Notes: generated by a model not told the origin, from the letters alone. Positions 48,419 to 57,709 are shown, numbered from the stretch's first letter. The stretch: 64,000 bases of DNA from CBDCMJ01 sp965218875 (GCA_965218875.1 CBDCMJ010000008.1:1-64000), one strand, 5' to 3'. Numbers and translations: made by a program.

Positions 48419-49887
48419 TTATAACGACGGTTGGGATGATAGGATGACGGGGTAGTTGAGGAAGGCTTGGGCAAGTGAGGCAGGGAAGTGGATGCTGCGG
48501 TTTTCGAGCAGGTGTACGGGGCCTTTCAGGATTTTCACGCTTACTTCGCTCCGCTGTTTGGCCGCAGGGAAGCGCGGGAGCACAGCCGTCATTATCTCCA
48601 GGCCCTGCTGGTACAGTCCGGGGAGCGGCGCAACGCCGAGAATCTGTCGGAGACGGTTCCGGCGTCAGCCAGGGGGATGCAGCGGTTTCCCGCTGCATCC
48701 CCCTGGGATGATGACGCGGTGATTGGCCGGTTGCAGGAGTGCTTATCGCCCAGGTTGGGACACCCGGAGGCGGTGTGGGCGCTGGACGGCAGCGACTTCC
48801 CCAAGCAGGGCAGGAAGTCGGCGGGAGTGGCCCGTCAGTACTGCGGGAGACTGGGCCGGGAGACTGGGCAAGGTGGCCAGCTGCCAGGCCGGAATGTTCC
48901 TGGCCTGCGTCAGTCCGTTGGGACGGGCCCTGGTGGACCAACGGCTTTATCTGCCGGAAAGCTGGACCTCGGACCAAGACCGGTGTGAGGCGGCGGGGGT
49001 TCCGGAGGAGAGGCAGGGCTACCGGTCGAAGACCCAATTGGCGCTGAAGATGGTGGAGCGGGCCTTGAAGCGGGGACATCTGAGGGCCGGATGGGTTGCT
49101 GGGGACGACGCCTTCGGGATGTGGCCGTCCTTTCGGGAGGGACTGGCAGCGCTGGGGATGCGCTAGGTGCTGGACGTCCCCGGCGGCGCCACGGTCTGGC
49201 CGCTGGAGCCAGCCTGGACCAGTCCGGAGCATCGGGGGATCGGGCGCCCCCGCAAGCCCAGGCTGGTGGGCGGGCAGCGGCGGACCATGGAGGAGGGCAG
49301 CGATGAATTGCCGGAGGAGGCCTGGCGTGAGATTACGGTGGCCGAGGGAAGCCAGGGTCCCCGCAGCTGCCGGTTCAGCGCGCAGAGGGTGCGTCCAACC
49401 AGCAGGCGCAAGCCCGGCGAAATCCCCTGGGCCATTTACCGCCGGAACCTGGACGGCAGCGAGCCCCGCTACTACCTGTCCAACGATCCGGAGGATACGC
49501 CCCTGGAGACCCTGGCCTACGTGGGTGGCTCCCGGTGGCGCATAGAAACGGAGTTCGAGACGGAGAAGAGCAACGTGGGGCTGGACGAGTACGAGACCCG
49601 CACCTGGGCGGGATGGCATCATCACGTGGCCCTATGCCTGCTGGGCGGAGCGTTTCTCCTGAGCCTGCAACAGGCTTGGGGGGAAAAAGATGCCCCGGAT
49701 CACGAGACCGCAGGTCTACCGGGTGGTGCGGGAGATGCTGCCCCGGGAACGGTTCGGGCCGGCTGAACTGCTGCGGTGGCTGGAGGAGACGCAAGAATGC
49801 AACGAGCGGGCCAGACGCTCCCATGCCAAGCGTCGAGCCGCCCTTCGTGCCTCCCCACACGCCCCTCCATCAACCGTCGTTGTAATA
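48417..49887 (+). mobile_element. IS701-family insertion sequence, full length (1471 bp)
   Basis: Terminal inverted repeats TATTATAACGACGGTTG and, inverted at the right end, TATTACAACGACGGTTG (16 of 17). TTAG (48413-48416) and CTAG (49888-49891) flank it, fitting a 4-bp CTAG-type target. The single transposase gene fills the element but has three lesions. The remnant at 46751-47258 is a partial inverted copy. Confidence 0.9.
48488..49887 (+). pseudogene. IS701-family transposase with three lesions
   Basis: The family is clear from ALDGSDFPKQGRKSAGVARQ (first Asp), the GDDAFG/YVLDV-like segment, and GWHHHVALCLL after the Glu region (WRIETEFETEKSNVGLDEYE). Lesion 1 is a 13-bp tandem duplication CGGGAGACTGGGC (48844-48869) that shifts frame after RQYCGRLG. 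Lesion 2 is TAG at 49164-49166 where MRYVLDV is expected. Lesion 3 is one extra base in the G/A run 49678-49688, after which MPRITRPQVYRVVREML continues in a third frame. ATG 48488 is the likely start. It cannot make a full transposase. Confidence 0.9.
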
Positions 49888-50003
49888 CTAGCGGACGGTT
49901 GCCAATTGTTCGCAGACCGAATCGTTGGTAAACTGGCCCGGTCAAGACCTTGGACTTTCCCCAACGGCGGCCAACAAAATCGCGGCGCACACAGGGAGGA
50001 AGC

Positions 50004-50630
50004 ATGATTTATGAACTGAGGACCTATACGTTGAAGCCGGGAGCGGTCCCGGAGTTTGAAGAGCGGTTCGCCAAGCGGCTGCCCTTCCGCGAGAAGCATT
50101 CCAAATTGGGCGGGTTTTGGCACACCGAATTCGGCACGCTGAACCAGGTCGTCCATGTCTGGCCCTTCGATGATTTACAGCATCGCCAGAACGTGCGCGA
50201 CGCCATGGCCCAGGACGAGGACCTGTCGCGGATGCGGGGCACCGACCTCATCGCTAACCAGGAAACGGAGATTTACATCCCAGCCCCGTTCATGCGTCCA
50301 ATGGGCGGGGACCAGGCCCTGGGCAACGTGTACGAAATGCGCAGCTACACCTTCCTCCCGGGCGCAATCCCGGGCTTGGTGGAAAGCTGGGGCAATGCCA
50401 TTCCTCAAAGGGAAGAGTACTCTCCCCTAGCCGCTGGGATGTTCACCGAACTGGGCGGGTTGAACAAGTGGGTCCACATCTGGCCCTACGAAAGCATGGC
50501 GGAGCGGGACCGGGTGCGCGCCGAGAGCCGGGCTGCCGGCGTTTGGCCCCCGGGCGGAGCGTATCGCGAATCCATGGTCCGTCAGGAAAACAAGATTCTC
50601 GTTCCAGCGGCGTTCTCGCCGATGCACTGA
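50004..50630 (+). CDS. NIPSNAP family protein (two repeats)
   Basis: A 208-residue protein of two related ferredoxin-like halves, each starting with the family signature: IYELRTYTLKPGAVPEF (1-18) and VYEMRSYTFLPGAIPGL (about 108-125), each followed later by H-x-WP-F/Y (VVHVWPFDD, WVHIWPYES). ATG 50004 has GGGAGGAAGC. NIPSNAP proteins in bacteria accompany dehalogenase, monooxygenase and catabolic genes; the biochemical role is not settled. It opens the catabolic block after the IS pile-up, and a terminator follows at 50728. Confidence 0.92.
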   Translation: MIYELRTYTLKPGAVPEFEERFAKRLPFREKHSKLGGFWHTEFGTLNQVVHVWPFDDLQHRQNVRDAMAQDEDLSRMRGTDLIANQETEIYIPAPFMRPMGGDQALGNVYEMRSYTFLPGAIPGLVESWGNAIPQREEYSPLAAGMFTELGGLNKWVHIWPYESMAERDRVRAESRAAGVWPPGGAYRESMVRQENKILVPAAFSPMH

Positions 50631-50640
50631 CCGTTCACAA

Positions 50641-50682
50641 GTGAACCCCACAGTGGATGAACCCCACAGTGGATGAACCCCG
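50641..50682 (+). repeat. Short tandem repeat
   Basis: GAACCCCACAGTGGAT is repeated twice in tandem with a partial third unit (GAACCCCGCCGGTG), just after the NIPSNAP stop codon. It has no evident function. Confidence 0.6.
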
Positions 50683-50727
50683 CCGGTGCAGTGGTTCTGT
50701 ATCCACCGAGGGTTGCCGGTCAACAAG

Positions 50728-50755
50728 AAACGCCTCGGGAACTTCCGAGGCGTTT
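50728..50755. terminator. Bidirectional terminator between convergent genes
   Basis: An 11-bp perfect stem AAACGCCTCGG/CCGAGGCGTTT with a six-base loop lies between NIPSNAP (+) and the cupin gene (-). A/T tracts flank the stem on each side. Confidence 0.8.
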
Positions 50756-50853
50756 CGTTGCCGATCGGTTTTGCCGGGAGACCTGGACCAATAAGGTAGT
50801 GACCAAGGCAGGTCATACCGCCCGAAAGCGCTTTCCGGTTAGTCTTCCACCCG

Positions 50854-51192
50854 TTAGTCTTCCAAATGTACGGTGGCGGTTACCCGGGGAGCATCACCCA
50901 CAATCCGCGTGGTGTGGCCGCTGCCGGCAATGTCCTCGGCCAGATTAACGTCTCCGGGGCCGAGCCGTTGGATGGTCCCGTCCCGCAGGCCGATTTCCGC
51001 GCCGCCGGAGAGGGTTATGATGTATTGCCGGCGCGGGGCGTTGTGCCAGTCGCTAAAGTGTCCCGGCTCTGCGGCCCGGAAGACGATGCGCTTCGAGTCG
51101 TGCAGCGTAGTCAGGTCCGGCGTCGAATCCAACGCCAACTCTTCCATGTGGGAAAGACCGTCATCACCCGTGTACAATCTGAAGAATGCCAT
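50854..51192 (-). CDS. Small cupin-domain protein
   Basis: A 112-residue single-domain beta-barrel. Cupin-like features are FSDWHNAPRRQYIITLSGGA (motif 1 with His) and RLGPGDVNLAEDIAGSGHTT (motif 2 with His). ATG 51192 opens it and the reading ends ATVHLED at 50854. Metal ligands are fewer than in the canonical set, so metal binding is uncertain. It is divergent from the RidA gene and may share its promoter region (51193-51312). Its role is probably as an isomerase, dioxygenase-like or small-molecule-binding accessory protein in the catabolic block. Confidence 0.82.
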   Translation of the reverse strand: MAFFRLYTGDDGLSHMEELALDSTPDLTTLHDSKRIVFRAAEPGHFSDWHNAPRRQYIITLSGGAEIGLRDGTIQRLGPGDVNLAEDIAGSGHTTRIVGDAPRVTATVHLED

Positions 51193-51312
51193 TGCAACTC
51201 CTCCCCATAAACTTGGTCTCTGTAACTGGAATGATTGTACCCGGTGTCCCTTGACGGTTCAACGTACCCAAATGAGCCTCGAGGCGCGGACAGCGCCCCG
51301 GTAGGAGGAAAT

Positions 51313-51702
51313 ATGCCCAACAAGAGGAAATCAATCCACGTGGAAGGCGTCCAACACGGCGCGCCGATCCCCATGGGGGCGGTTGTAGGAAACTTTCTGT
51401 TTTCCAGCGCCATCGGCGGGATAGACCCGGCCACCGGCCAAACGCCTCCGGGACTGGAAGAGCAGTGCCGTCTGGCCTTCGCCAACATGAAGACCTTGGT
51501 GGAGAATGCCGGGGGTTCGTTGGACGACATCGGGTCCGTGAAGGTCTATATGCGGGACCGGAGCCGCCGGGACGCGGTCAACCGCCCCTGGTTGGAAATG
51601 TTTCCCGACGAAGCAGCCCGGCCAGCCCGCCACGCCATCGAGTACGATGGCTTTCCCCCCGGCGTCGAGGTGCAACTGGAAATCACAGCGGTCCTCGGCT
51701 GA
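51313..51702 (+). CDS. RidA/YjgF/YER057c family protein
   Basis: A 129-residue protein of RidA type. It has GNFLFSSAIGGIDPATGQTP near 27-46, QCRLAFANMKTLVENAGGSL (51-70), SVKVYMRD and the C-terminal RHAIEYDGFPPGVEVQLEIT with the usual Arg and Glu. ATG 51313 has GTAGGAGGAAAT. Proteins of the family deaminate reactive enamine/imine intermediates. It lies 35 bp upstream of the FMN-reductase gene on the same strand and is likely co-transcribed with it. Confidence 0.92.
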   Translation: MPNKRKSIHVEGVQHGAPIPMGAVVGNFLFSSAIGGIDPATGQTPPGLEEQCRLAFANMKTLVENAGGSLDDIGSVKVYMRDRSRRDAVNRPWLEMFPDEAARPARHAIEYDGFPPGVEVQLEITAVLG

Positions 51703-51737
51703 TGGACGGGCAACAATTCCAATGATGGAGAAGTTTC

Positions 51738-52310
51738 ATGCCAACGCTACTGGGTATTCATGGCGCGGTCACGCCGCCGGGCCGACTAAACCATGCGTTG
51801 CAGTTGGCCTTGGCCGGCCCAGCAACTGCGGACGTGGACACAGCTCTGCTGCACCTGGGCGACTACGCCATATCCTTCGCCGACGGACGGAATTCCGCCG
51901 ACTTTTCCGATGACACCGGCGCGGTGGTCGAGCAGGTCCAGGCGGCGGATATGCTCCTCATTGCAACTCCCATTTTTCGCGCTTCCTACACCGGAGCGTT
52001 GAAGAACCTCCTGGACTTGCTGCCCGTTGAGGCCCTCATGGGCAAACCCTGCGGGCTGATCGGAATGGGCGCGACCGGCCACCATTACCTGGCAGTTGAC
52101 ACTCAGTTACGCCCGGTCCTCGGCTGGTTCGGGGCGTACCTGACCCCCACTTCCGTCTATCTCCAATCCCGGGATTTCGAGTTGGGACGCTTGACGGACC
52201 CGCAGACCGTCGCCAGCCTGCATTCTTTGACCGCAGCGGTCATTGCGTTGCACCGGGCAATAGAAGAGGGACCCAGTTCCCTGGGTCCCCTGCCTCTGGC
52301 CGCGGGATAG
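51738..52310 (+). CDS. NADPH-dependent FMN reductase family protein
   Basis: A 190-residue flavodoxin-fold protein (SsuE/MsuE class). MPTLLGIHGAVTPPGRLNHA fits the phosphate-binding S/T-x-R-x-x-S loop only loosely. ADMLLIATPIFRASYTGALK (70-89) and LLDLLPVEALMGKPCGLIGM are well conserved. It should reduce FMN for a flavin-dependent monooxygenase; none is encoded in the window. It overlaps no gene, is read with ridA, and faces the FAH gene, converging with 25 bp between them. The length is normal. Confidence 0.87.
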   Translation: MPTLLGIHGAVTPPGRLNHALQLALAGPATADVDTALLHLGDYAISFADGRNSADFSDDTGAVVEQVQAADMLLIATPIFRASYTGALKNLLDLLPVEALMGKPCGLIGMGATGHHYLAVDTQLRPVLGWFGAYLTPTSVYLQSRDFELGRLTDPQTVASLHSLTAAVIALHRAIEEGPSSLGPLPLAAG

Positions 52311-52335
52311 TTGCGAAACCCGAGATTCGCCGGTT

Positions 52336-53355
52336 CTACCGCAACTTCAGTTCGTACCGGTAATCCCGGACGGAGCCGCGATCGGGAAGAGCAGGCTGCT
52401 CTTTCGGCGGGTAGCGATAGTTCGGGTCGGCTTGCGGCTTGGCCCCGATGGTTGCCCGCAACACTCCCAACGCTTCCACGTCCATCTCCACCACATCGCC
52501 CGGCTGCAAGAACCGCGCTTGGGGGATGCCCTTGCGGATTGCCTCGCCAATGGAACCGCCGCCCACCGTGCCGCATCCCAGCACGTCACCGGGGGCAATA
52601 AGGCTGTCATGGGATGCGCGTTCTACCAATGATCCCCAAGTGTGGTAGGAAACGCTGGCGTCGCTGTCCTTCACCCAATAGTCGCCATTGACCCGGCACG
52701 AGCACTTTACGTTAAGGCGGCCGTCCTTGAGCATGGGCGCCAACTCGTCGGTGGTGACAATCCAGGGGCCCAGTGACGAAGCCGAGTCCTTACCCTTGGC
52801 CGGGCCCAGCCCCACGGCGCTTTCATCCCTTTGCAAATCCCGACAGCTCCAGTCGTTGAAGATGCAGAACCCGGCGATGTAATCCAAAGCGTCGGCTTCG
52901 GCCACGTTGCTGCCTTCCTTGCCGACGATGCAGGCCAATTCCAACTCGTAATCCAGCATTTCCGACGCTGACGGGAAAGGTATGGTGTCGTCCGGGCCGT
53001 ACACGCACAGCGGGTTGGAAAAATAGAAAATCGGCATACGATACCAGGCTTCTTCCCTCTCCCTGGTTCCCTGCTGGGTGGCGTGTTCCTCGAAAATCAT
53101 GAAGTCCCGGATGGTTGGCGGGCGCAGCAGCGGAGACCGCAGCTGCACATCGGCCAGCGGCATACCCGGCGCGGCGACGCGGCCGGCCAAGGCTTCCCCA
53201 ACCCGATGCACCGCCTGCGAGTCCCATTCCAACAGGGCCTGCACATCCCTCAGCGTGCGGTCCGCACCGATAAGCGCAGTTACGTCAACGACCCGGTCGT
53301 CTTGCAATACCCCGCAACGGGGACCGTTCCCGGTGTCATAGGTAAGCAGTTTCAT
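52336..53355 (-). CDS. Fumarylacetoacetate hydrolase family protein
   Basis: A 339-residue enzyme of the FAH superfamily (hydrolysis or decarboxylation of 1,3-diketo/oxo-acid products of ring or chain cleavage). Metal ligands are in DYELELACIVGKEGSNV (Glu-x-Glu) and the following Asp in IFNDWSCRDLQRDE. The KGKDSASSLGPWIVTTDEL motif and the C-terminal GDVLGCGTVGGGSIGEA are typical. An N-terminal domain of about 75 residues is present, as in the eukaryotic-type enzyme. ATG 53355 opens MKLLTYDTGNG. It is read in the same direction as, and just downstream of, the first GMC oxidoreductase. Confidence 0.9.
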   Translation of the reverse strand: MKLLTYDTGNGPRCGVLQDDRVVDVTALIGADRTLRDVQALLEWDSQAVHRVGEALAGRVAAPGMPLADVQLRSPLLRPPTIRDFMIFEEHATQQGTREREEAWYRMPIFYFSNPLCVYGPDDTIPFPSASEMLDYELELACIVGKEGSNVAEADALDYIAGFCIFNDWSCRDLQRDESAVGLGPAKGKDSASSLGPWIVTTDELAPMLKDGRLNVKCSCRVNGDYWVKDSDASVSYHTWGSLVERASHDSLIAPGDVLGCGTVGGGSIGEAIRKGIPQARFLQPGDVVEMDVEALGVLRATIGAKPQADPNYRYPPKEQPALPDRGSVRDYRYELKLR

Positions 53356-53443
53356 CTACAACCTCCCTGTTTCAGCGTCGCCCGTTTGTCGTCGACGGCA
53401 AGCCGGGCTTGGGGCGATTTCGGCCCGGTGGCGGGGAAGCCGA

Positions 53444-54982
53444 CTAACCCTGGGCGAACCACTCAGCCGCCCGCTCGGCAATCATAATGGTCGTGGCGTT
53501 GGTGTTGGCTCGAACGCAGTCGGGCAGGACTGAAACGTCCACCACCCGCAGCCCTTCCAGGCCATGGACCCGGCAATACTGGTCAACCACTGCCAGGGGG
53601 TCGGAGTCCGGCCCCATCTTGCAGGTCCCGGAAATGTGCTGGGTGGTGGTGACGTTTTGCCGTAGCCAACGGTCCAGCGCTTCATCCGATTCCAGATCTT
53701 CGGCGGTGGGGCTGATGCACTCCTCCACAAATTCCTGATAAGACTCATGCTCCAGCAAGCCCAGGCAGATTTTCACCCCTTCCCGCAGCCTGGCCCGGTC
53801 CCATTCTTCCTCCAGGTAGCGGTAGTCCAGGAACGGCTGGTCGTTGGGGTCTGTCGATGTCAGTTTCAACTCGCCGGCCCCCACCGCCAACTCGATGATG
53901 GCGGTGAAGCGAATGCCCTCGCCTTCCAGCGGGTCGCCGCCCATGGGTGACGAGAAGGACGATTGAAGAATCTGCATATCGTTGCGGTCCGTCGAACCCT
54001 CGGCAGTGTACCGTAGGGCCAGCTGCGTCCGGGGAGCCTCCGGGTCCAGGGGAAAGTCCTCCTTGACCCGAATCGGGATCCGGACATTGGGGTGGTCCCG
54101 AAGGTTTTGCCCAACCCCGGGCAATTCATGCTGGACCGGAATCCCCATCTCATTCAGGTGCCCCGCCGGGCCAACGCCGGAAAGAAGCAGAAGTTGGGGT
54201 GAACCAACCGCCCCGCCGCAGGAGAATATCTGCTCTCCCTCGACTACGAAGACTTCCTCCCCGCTCTGCACCTCGACGCCGGTCGCCCGGTTGCCCTCGA
54301 ACAGGACGCGCCTTACTATGACGCTGGAACGCACGGTCAAATTCAGCCGGTGACGTACCGGGTTCAAGTAGGTTAGCGACGTGGACATACGGATGCCGTC
54401 GGGGTTGTTCATGGGTATCGGCCCCACACCCCAGGACTCCGGGTGGTTCATGTCCGGGTCTTCCGGATATCCCTCAGACAGGCAGGCTTCGAAGAACGCC
54501 ACCTGCGCCGGCAGCCAGGTCTCCCGCTTGTGGCGACGGACGGGAATCGGCCCGTCGAACCCGTGAAAGTCGTCGTGGATGTCGGTGTCGGTTTCCAGCT
54601 TGCGGAAGTAGGGCAGCGTCTTGATGAACGACCATTCGTCGTTGCCCCAGGACGCCCAGTTGTCGTAGTCCTCTGGCACGCCCCGCAGCAGCACCTGACC
54701 ATTGATTGCGCTGGAACCGCCGACCACCCGGCCCCGCGGCACCGGCATGGTGTTGCCCTGCTCCGGCGTGGCATAGCCGTTGAAGGACCAGTTATGGGGA
54801 GCGTCCACCGCCGACGCCACTTGGTTGTACCCGTACTTGAGGTCGTTGGGATAGCTCTCGAAGTCCGGGTAATCGGGCCCGGCTTCCAGCAGCAGGACCG
54901 AACGGTTGGGGTCTTCGGACAACCGGGACGCCAAGACGCAGCCGGCGGACCCGGCCCCGCAAATCACAACGTCATATTTCAC
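53444..54982 (-). CDS. GMC-family FAD oxidoreductase, copy 1
   Basis: A 512-residue flavoenzyme (choline dehydrogenase/glucose oxidase class). Its FAD site is VVICGAGSAGCVLASRLSED (5-24), followed by LLEAGPDYPDF, the GMC signature GRVVGGSSAINGQVLLRGVP, and the active-site His in QHISGTCKMG with the later NTNATTIM. I chose GTG 54982 because GGAGGAATGTC precedes it; the longer frame is unsupported. It is a close paralogue of 58971-60506. It should oxidise an alcohol. No signal peptide is visible. Its promoter region faces the MITE C insertion. Confidence 0.93.
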   Translation of the reverse strand: MKYDVVICGAGSAGCVLASRLSEDPNRSVLLLEAGPDYPDFESYPNDLKYGYNQVASAVDAPHNWSFNGYATPEQGNTMPVPRGRVVGGSSAINGQVLLRGVPEDYDNWASWGNDEWSFIKTLPYFRKLETDTDIHDDFHGFDGPIPVRRHKRETWLPAQVAFFEACLSEGYPEDPDMNHPESWGVGPIPMNNPDGIRMSTSLTYLNPVRHRLNLTVRSSVIVRRVLFEGNRATGVEVQSGEEVFVVEGEQIFSCGGAVGSPQLLLLSGVGPAGHLNEMGIPVQHELPGVGQNLRDHPNVRIPIRVKEDFPLDPEAPRTQLALRYTAEGSTDRNDMQILQSSFSSPMGGDPLEGEGIRFTAIIELAVGAGELKLTSTDPNDQPFLDYRYLEEEWDRARLREGVKICLGLLEHESYQEFVEECISPTAEDLESDEALDRWLRQNVTTTQHISGTCKMGPDSDPLAVVDQYCRVHGLEGLRVVDVSVLPDCVRANTNATTIMIAERAAEWFAQG

Positions 54983-55089
54983 GACATTCCTCCAAGATGA
55001 ATTTCCAGCCGGGGCACGGCTACCGCCAGTTCTTCCTGAGGAGACCAACGGCCTTCCCTGACTGACGGGCCAACCCCGAGTTTTGGGGA

Positions 55090-55246
55090 CTAAGTAACTA
55101 TCTCAAAACGTTCCTGTCAAAGTTGCTCCGGCGAAGGCTTGGGACGTTCCCACGGGGGAGTGGCCTCCCCCTGTTCGGCATTTCTGGATTCCCGCTTTCG
55201 CGGGAAAGACAGTATGGGGCCTGTCGGTTTTGAGATAGTTACTAAG
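55090..55246. mobile_element. MITE C, about 157 bp
   Basis: Inverted termini TAACTATCTCAAAAC (55095-55109) and GTTTTGAGATAGTTA (55227-55241) are perfect over 15 bp, flanked by direct repeats CTAAG (55090-55094, 55242-55246). The core has a GC-rich hairpin (TTCCCGCTTTCGCGGGAA). It has no coding content. It lies between the GMC gene and the 3' end of the PEP-mutase-superfamily gene and supplies the sequence around that gene's stop. Confidence 0.78.
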
Positions 55247-56102
55247 ACGGCATGAACTCTTCCTGCAGCCCCATGAACTCGTCGGTACGGTTGACGCTCC
55301 TCAGCAATTCGGCCGTGGCTTGGGCATCCACCAGTTCTTCCAGTGCGCCGCCGTCCCGCAGATGCTTCAGGCTGTCGTGCATCGCTTTGACTGCCACAGC
55401 GAAAGTGGGGTTGCCCAGCATCAGAATCCTGACCCCGTTCTCCGCCAGAAATCCTGGGTCGTTCCGCGCATCCGCCGGGGGCGCCAGGATACACAGCGGC
55501 AATGCGGTGGCCTCGTGGGCCGCTGAAAGCTGTTCCCGGCTGCGAACGCCGGTCAGCATAACCGCCTCGGCCCCGGTGGTCGAATAGGCCCGCAGACGCT
55601 CCTGAGCCTCCTCGACAGACCCCTGCCCGAAGGCGGCCGATCGAGCCACGATAACAGTAGTCGGGTCGGTACGGGCCGCCACCGCCGCCCGCAGCTTCCC
55701 AACCTGCTCCTCGGTTGACACTAATCCGGGGTCAGCAAGGTTAAACCGCTTGGGGACCACGTTGTCTTCCACCTCAATGGCGGAGACTCCCGCGGCTTCC
55801 AGCTCCCGCACCGTCCGGTGGACGTTCACCGCGTTGCCGAAACCGTCCTCGGCGTCCACCATCAGGCTGACGTCGGCGATGCGGGTGATGCGGCGGCAAT
55901 GGTCCACCACGTCGGACATATTGGACAGAACGATATCCGGCACGCCCAAGTTGGCCACCTTGCCCACCGAGCCGGACAACACACAGACCTCGTATCCCAG
56001 CAAGTGAGCGATGCGCGCCGAGAGCGGGTCGAAAATGTTGGCGGCCAGGTTGCAGGTGTCCCGGCTGATAACCTGCCGGAAATTCTCTCGCGCTAGCGAC
56101 AT
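55242..56102 (-). CDS. Isocitrate lyase/PEP mutase superfamily enzyme (oxaloacetate-decarboxylase-like)
   Basis: A 286-residue TIM-barrel protein. SLMVDAEDGFGNAVNVHRTV carries the metal-binding acidic pair and VSAIEVEDNVVPKRFN the next acidic motif. PTTVIVARSAAF follows. The KKCGH active-site loop of true isocitrate lyases is absent, which favours the decarboxylase or carboxyphosphonoenolpyruvate-type branch. Sequence order resembles Pseudomonas oxaloacetate decarboxylase (SARIAHLLGYEVCVLSGS start region). ATG 56102 is the start. The stop TAG is formed at the MITE C boundary, so the natural C-terminus may have been a few residues different. Confidence 0.87.
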   Translation of the reverse strand: MSLARENFRQVISRDTCNLAANIFDPLSARIAHLLGYEVCVLSGSVGKVANLGVPDIVLSNMSDVVDHCRRITRIADVSLMVDAEDGFGNAVNVHRTVRELEAAGVSAIEVEDNVVPKRFNLADPGLVSTEEQVGKLRAAVAARTDPTTVIVARSAAFGQGSVEEAQERLRAYSTTGAEAVMLTGVRSREQLSAAHEATALPLCILAPPADARNDPGFLAENGVRILMLGNPTFAVAVKAMHDSLKHLRDGGALEELVDAQATAELLRSVNRTDEFMGLQEEFMPS

Positions 56103-56133
56103 AGATGAATCCTCCCGAGCCGTTCAACCGGAG

Positions 56134-57120
56134 TCAGTTGGGAATGGAGAGCACTGATGAAATTTCGCTGAACTCCCGCCAGAGCTTGCTCCACGAATCC
56201 CCACCGTCTTCGCTGCGGTACAGGTATCCGTACCGGCTGCCGGCAAACAAAAGATCAGGGTCGAAGGGCTGCGCGTTGACCACCCACATGGCCGTGTTGG
56301 GTTCCACCGGCAGCGGCAGGCTCTCCCAAGTCTTGCCGGTGTCCTTAGAGCGCATCACCACGCCCGTCCGGCCCGGGGTCGTGTCCCCCAATGTCAGGAA
56401 AACGGTCTGAGGGTTGCCCGGTTGCACTTGGATACCCCGCGGGTACGTCATGGGAAAGTTCTCCCGCGCTCCCGCCGCGCTCCAGGTCTCCCCGCCGTCG
56501 GTGCTCGTCCAAACGTCGTTATTGACCACGACCACGACCGTCTTGGGCGGTCCCGGGGCCACCGCTACGTTATGCACGTCCAGGTTGGGGATGGCATCGT
56601 TTAGCTTTTCCCAGGTCTCACCACCGTCGGTGCTGTGCCGCACCCCGTCAACTTCCAGCCCAACCCAAATCTCGTTGTGGTCGTCCGGATCTATGGCTAT
56701 CCCGGTCACCCGAGGCGTACCCACCGCCGGACACTCTTCCGCCACTTCCGCCGGACGCTTTTCCCAGGTCTTCCCTCCGTCGGTGGAGCGGAAAATCGCG
56801 GCCGGAATCGGCGTCCCCGTGCCAGCATACATGACGTTGGGGTCCGACGGATTGATGGCCACCTGCCATACGCAAAGTCCATTCATCGCCGAGTCTACGA
56901 ATTCCCAGTTCTGCCCGGCATCCTCGCTGCGGTAAAGCCCCTTGTCCGTGCCGGTGAACACAACTTCGGTACGGCTGGGATGGTTCACGATGCACCGCAC
57001 CAGAGCATCCGAGTGCAGCCCGGCATTGATGCCGATCCGTCCCCAGTTTTCGCCGTTGTCCCCGCTTCGGATTATTCCCTGACCGACGGTTCCTACCAGG
57101 ATACTGATGTTGTCCGCCAT
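56134..57120 (-). CDS. BNR/sortilin-like beta-propeller repeat protein
   Basis: A 328-residue protein made of about seven BNR-type blades, each with S-x-D-x-G-x-x-W (RSGDNGENW, RSEDAGQNW, RSTDGGKTW, HSTDGGETW, TSTDGGETW, RSKDTGKTW, RSEDGGDSW). This is the glycosidase/sortilin propeller fold. No catalytic residues can be assigned and there is no signal peptide with ATG 57120, which I chose because GGAGGGG lies upstream. The alternative longer start adds 51 residues without export features. It is 31 bp upstream of the PEP-mutase-superfamily gene and likely co-transcribed. Similar genes are frequent in SAR202-type catabolic clusters. Confidence 0.88.
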   Translation of the reverse strand: MADNISILVGTVGQGIIRSGDNGENWGRIGINAGLHSDALVRCIVNHPSRTEVVFTGTDKGLYRSEDAGQNWEFVDSAMNGLCVWQVAINPSDPNVMYAGTGTPIPAAIFRSTDGGKTWEKRPAEVAEECPAVGTPRVTGIAIDPDDHNEIWVGLEVDGVRHSTDGGETWEKLNDAIPNLDVHNVAVAPGPPKTVVVVVNNDVWTSTDGGETWSAAGARENFPMTYPRGIQVQPGNPQTVFLTLGDTTPGRTGVVMRSKDTGKTWESLPLPVEPNTAMWVVNAQPFDPDLLFAGSRYGYLYRSEDGGDSWSKLWREFSEISSVLSIPN

Positions 57121-57709
57121 ATTGTTTACCCCTCCATAACTACCGGCGCCGGAAGGTGGAAGGCCTCGCCGGAGTTTGGACGTATTGTGGCAGAACCCGC
57201 CGTTAAAAGGCAACACGCAAATGTCAAGGTTGGAAAAAGGCAACTGCCAAATCGGCCAATCCATTCGTTTCAAGGGCCCGCAGCTGCATCATGGTTTTAG
57301 ACGAGGTTTAGGCGGGAAGTGCCGTTTACGACGTTTCCGGTTTGCGTAATCGGCGGGGTGTGATATTTTAGGGATACTCTGAACAAGGCCCGTTATGGCA
57401 TGGATTGTCTCTGACCGGTCGGTAAGAGAGCGAATACCGGCGTTCCGGCCTTGCTGGCTGGCGTTCAGCCCCTTGAATTGTGCCCACTGAAGGGGCCATC
57501 GGGGGCTTGGTGCAGGCCTGAGGCCGGTTGGGAATGCCGCCGGGCCCACTACCAGGACATGCGTCCACGTTGCCCCGGTTCCGGCGTCCCGCGGGCGTCG
57601 GCCAACAATCGGCCGTCCCAATCGTGGGTTTATGCGCCGTGCGCTTATGGGTTTAGTGAAACGTTCGTTTATGCTTCAATTATAGCGCACTAACTTTTCT
57701 GGAGATGCC
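57121..57709. other. 589-bp stretch without a supported gene
   Basis: It contains the promoter region for the propeller gene and for the recombinase. Near 57650-57690 the DNA is AT-richer (CGTTTATGCTTCAATTATAGCG), a likely promoter for the recombinase. I looked for a tRNA 3' end or attachment site here and did not find one. Confidence 0.4.

Noticed and set aside
57600..57700. Possible tRNA or attachment site next to the integrase
   Set aside because: I could not draw a cloverleaf or find a direct repeat that pairs with the other side of the recombinase gene.
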